The position numbers and the translations under genes were made by a program. Shown in pieces: positions 5,686-5,689 of a stretch of 5,689 nt of DNA. A model generated the notes under the pieces. It saw nothing but the letters and a program-made list of their open reading frames with translations. It ran no database searches and had not been told where the DNA came from. The stretch is from Candidatus Gastranaerophilales bacterium (lineage in GTDB: Bacteria > Cyanobacteriota > Vampirovibrionia > Gastranaerophilales > Gastranaerophilaceae). Each line of letters begins with the position of its first letter. Positions within the stretch are counted from its first letter, which is position 1. The DNA is taken from assembly GCA_947589525.1 (NCBI GenBank), contig CANQAW010000115.1, forward strand, positions 1 through 5,689. The letters run 5' to 3'.

Positions 5686-5689
5686 ATGG
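5686..5689 (+). CDS. start of the next gene, cut by the window edge (possibly gatB)
   Basis: Only ATG plus one base is visible. The call rests on the strong ribosome-binding site at 5671-5678 and the zero-gap junction with the gatA stop at 5683-5685. In many genomes gatB follows gatA, so gatB is the likeliest identity, but no coding sequence is available to test it. Confidence 0.55.

Overview
The window is a compact, AT-rich stretch of bacterial chromosome. Hand counts give roughly 20-40% GC in sampled rqcH rows, about 33% in the first third of gatA and about 44% in the rest of gatA. Tryptophan is encoded by TGG and no in-frame TGA needs reassignment, so the ordinary bacterial code fits. The gene set is housekeeping: a ribosome-quality-control factor, an isoprenoid/thiamine-pathway enzyme, a YraN-family protein and a subunit of the tRNA-dependent amidotransferase. 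A GatCAB user with an NFACT/RqcH protein and a short-form DXS suggests a low-GC, possibly host-associated bacterium, either Bacillota or a Melainabacteria-like lineage. The sequence alone does not decide between them. I see no mobile element, CRISPR array, tRNA or rRNA.

Layout. Positions 1-1535 (+) hold an RqcH/NFACT protein whose true start lies upstream of the window. Its stop codon directly abuts, with no gap, the stop codon of dxs on the opposite strand (1536-3293, -). Dxs belongs to the short DXS-like subfamily. Behind dxs on the minus strand lies a perfect 15-bp hairpin with a T-run. It terminates a small lysine-rich protein gene with one membrane segment (3402-3704, -), which has its own recognisable promoter. 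Next comes a yraN/UPF0102 gene (3848-4204, -). A 41-bp divergent spacer separates it from gatA (4246-5685, +). The last codons of gatA carry a strong ribosome-binding site for another gene whose ATG starts at 5686, directly after the gatA stop. That gene is probably gatB, but only four bases are visible.

How they fit together. RqcH (rescue of stalled large subunits) and GatA (making Gln-tRNA and/or Asn-tRNA) both serve translation, but they are not one operon. Dxs feeds isoprenoid, thiamine and pyridoxal precursors. The minus-strand genes look like separate short transcription units rather than a pathway cluster. No clearly new multi-gene system is visible. The points most worth a second look are the unrecognised 100-residue membrane protein, the DXS variant lacking the DRAG arginine, the Asp-to-Glu change at the RqcH D-R motif, and the base-composition step inside gatA.
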